A stretch of DNA of 6,292 bases from an uncultured Pseudobdellovibrionaceae bacterium. GTDB taxonomy: Bacteria; Bdellovibrionota; Bdellovibrionia; Bdellovibrionales; Bdellovibrionaceae. The notes beneath the pieces are model-generated. The model saw only the letters and a program-made list of their open reading frames with translations, did no database searches and was not told where the DNA came from. The stretch is from the NCBI GenBank assembly GCA_937900305.1, contig CALCCV010000048.1:1-6292 (forward strand). Reading direction: 5' to 3'. The position numbers and the translations under genes are program-made. How positions within the stretch are numbered: position 1 is the stretch's first letter; each line of letters begins with the position of its first letter. This document shows positions 5,622 to 6,292 of the stretch, one piece after another.

Positions 5622-6292
5622 TCAAACTCGTTGACTGGATCCAGCGCTCCCCGCCCTTGAACGACGAAAACGAACAATCAATCTCGCTCCGATGCGATGC
5701 CCCTGAGCGTCGAAAATGTTTTCAATTTTGACGTCGCCCTCATGCAATTTAGCAATGGCCACCATAATGATCGAACCGAAGCCATAAGAGACTCTGTCGA
5801 TCCCATTCTGTTGACTCATTTGTCGACTGGATCGGCGCACACCAAATTGCCGAAGCTGACTGTCGTCCAGACCTGGTCCATCATCTTCAATTGTTATGTT
5901 CAAATGCGTTTCTGTGGTTTTCAATTCCACATGAATCGAAGCTTTCGCAAAGCGAATGGCATTTTCAAATGCGTTTCGCCAGAGCCTCTGCAAAAGGTGC
6001 TCGTCACCTTCAACGACACTTAAATCCGCACTCTCCCCATCTTCAGAAACGGTAAATTTCAGCTGTGGATTTTGTGTTTTGAGACTCTGAATTTCAGAGT
6101 TTAAAAATTCCGACACCGAAATCCGCTGGTGCCTTTGATTGTATTTCGGTTCAATCACGCGAGCCAAAAATAATAAATCTTCTACCAACCGCCCCAAATA
6201 ATCGATCTCTTTGAGAGAGAGTTGTCCCAACTCAGTCCTGACTTGCGGCTGGATACGCTCACCTGCCAACAATAAATTTTCGAGCAAATTTT
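5622..6292 (-). CDS. Sensor histidine kinase, C-terminal part (dimerisation end plus ATPase domain), cut by the right edge
   Basis: About 223 codons are visible; the frame is open to base 6292, so the true start, any sensor and membrane segments, and the phosphorylated His of the H box lie outside. Counting from the TTG at 6287, residues 1-45 are the second half of the dimerisation hairpin (EIDYLGRLVEDLLFLARV). The HATPase_c domain follows: N box RLWRNAFENAIRFAK (101-115, with Asn105 and Asn109), G1 box EDDGPGLDD (134-142), a basic lid region, and a G2-like box SYGFGSIIMVAIAKLHEGDV (167-186). The protein ends in a basic tail, FRRSRAGSAGSSQRV. It should autophosphorylate and pass phosphate to a response regulator, probably encoded upstream beyond the edge. 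The TTG at 6287 is not proposed as a start. It is followed by slt on the same strand after 88 bases, with a possible terminator between, so co-transcription is uncertain. The ligand is not deducible. Confidence 0.88.
   Translation of the reverse strand, partial: NLLENLLLAGERIQPQVRTELGQLSLKEIDYLGRLVEDLLFLARVIEPKYNQRHQRISVSEFLNSEIQSLKTQNPQLKFTVSEDGESADLSVVEGDEHLLQRLWRNAFENAIRFAKASIHVELKTTETHLNITIEDDGPGLDDSQLRQFGVRRSSRQMSQQNGIDRVSYGFGSIIMVAIAKLHEGDVKIENIFDAQGHRIGARLIVRFRRSRAGSAGSSQRV

Noticed and set aside
1..6292. CRISPR array, tRNA or rRNA genes, origin, phage genes
   Set aside because: No regularly spaced direct repeats, no cloverleaf or rRNA-like stretch, no iteron cluster and no phage-like peptide were seen on either strand.

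Overview
The window looks like a chromosomal segment of a Gram-negative, probably deltaproteobacterial or Bdellovibrionota-like bacterium. The support is a signal-peptide outer-membrane barrel protein, a lipoprotein lytic transglycosylase, a histidine kinase, and moderate GC with mixed codon use. The taxonomic assignment is inference, because no rRNA or strong marker beyond rsmG is present.

Left part (1-1200, minus strand): a tripartite hipB-hipS-hipT toxin-antitoxin operon. The three genes are chained by two TAATG stop/start overlaps. hipS (the HipA N-subdomain as a separate protein) is intact. hipB and hipT each carry one single-base frameshift as sequenced: a 7-A run in hipB, and a missing base near 354-356 in hipT. 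hipT also runs off the left edge. Upstream of hipB lie three related inverted repeats built on TTACCG/CGGTAA, one of them a perfect 30-bp palindrome. They are the likely HipB operators.

1200-2024: a graveyard of mobile-element debris on the minus strand. It holds an N-terminal scrap of an IS91-like (zinc-binding) transposase and a decayed C-terminal half of an IS3-family OrfB integrase. The OrfB remnant has lost a catalytic Asp and has at least one frameshift. This neighbourhood suggests the TA operon sits in an accessory or decaying patch next to stable chromosome.

2025-6292: intact, ordinary genes. An outer-membrane beta-barrel protein (minus) is divergent from rsmG (plus), the 16S rRNA G527 methyltransferase. 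rsmG converges with a 590-aa lipoprotein Slt-type lytic transglycosylase (minus) with only 11 bp between the stops. Upstream of slt on the same strand is the C-terminal part of a sensor histidine kinase, cut by the right edge.

I do not see a wholly undescribed system. The most notable content is the hipBST locus with its paired frameshifts and its array of operators.
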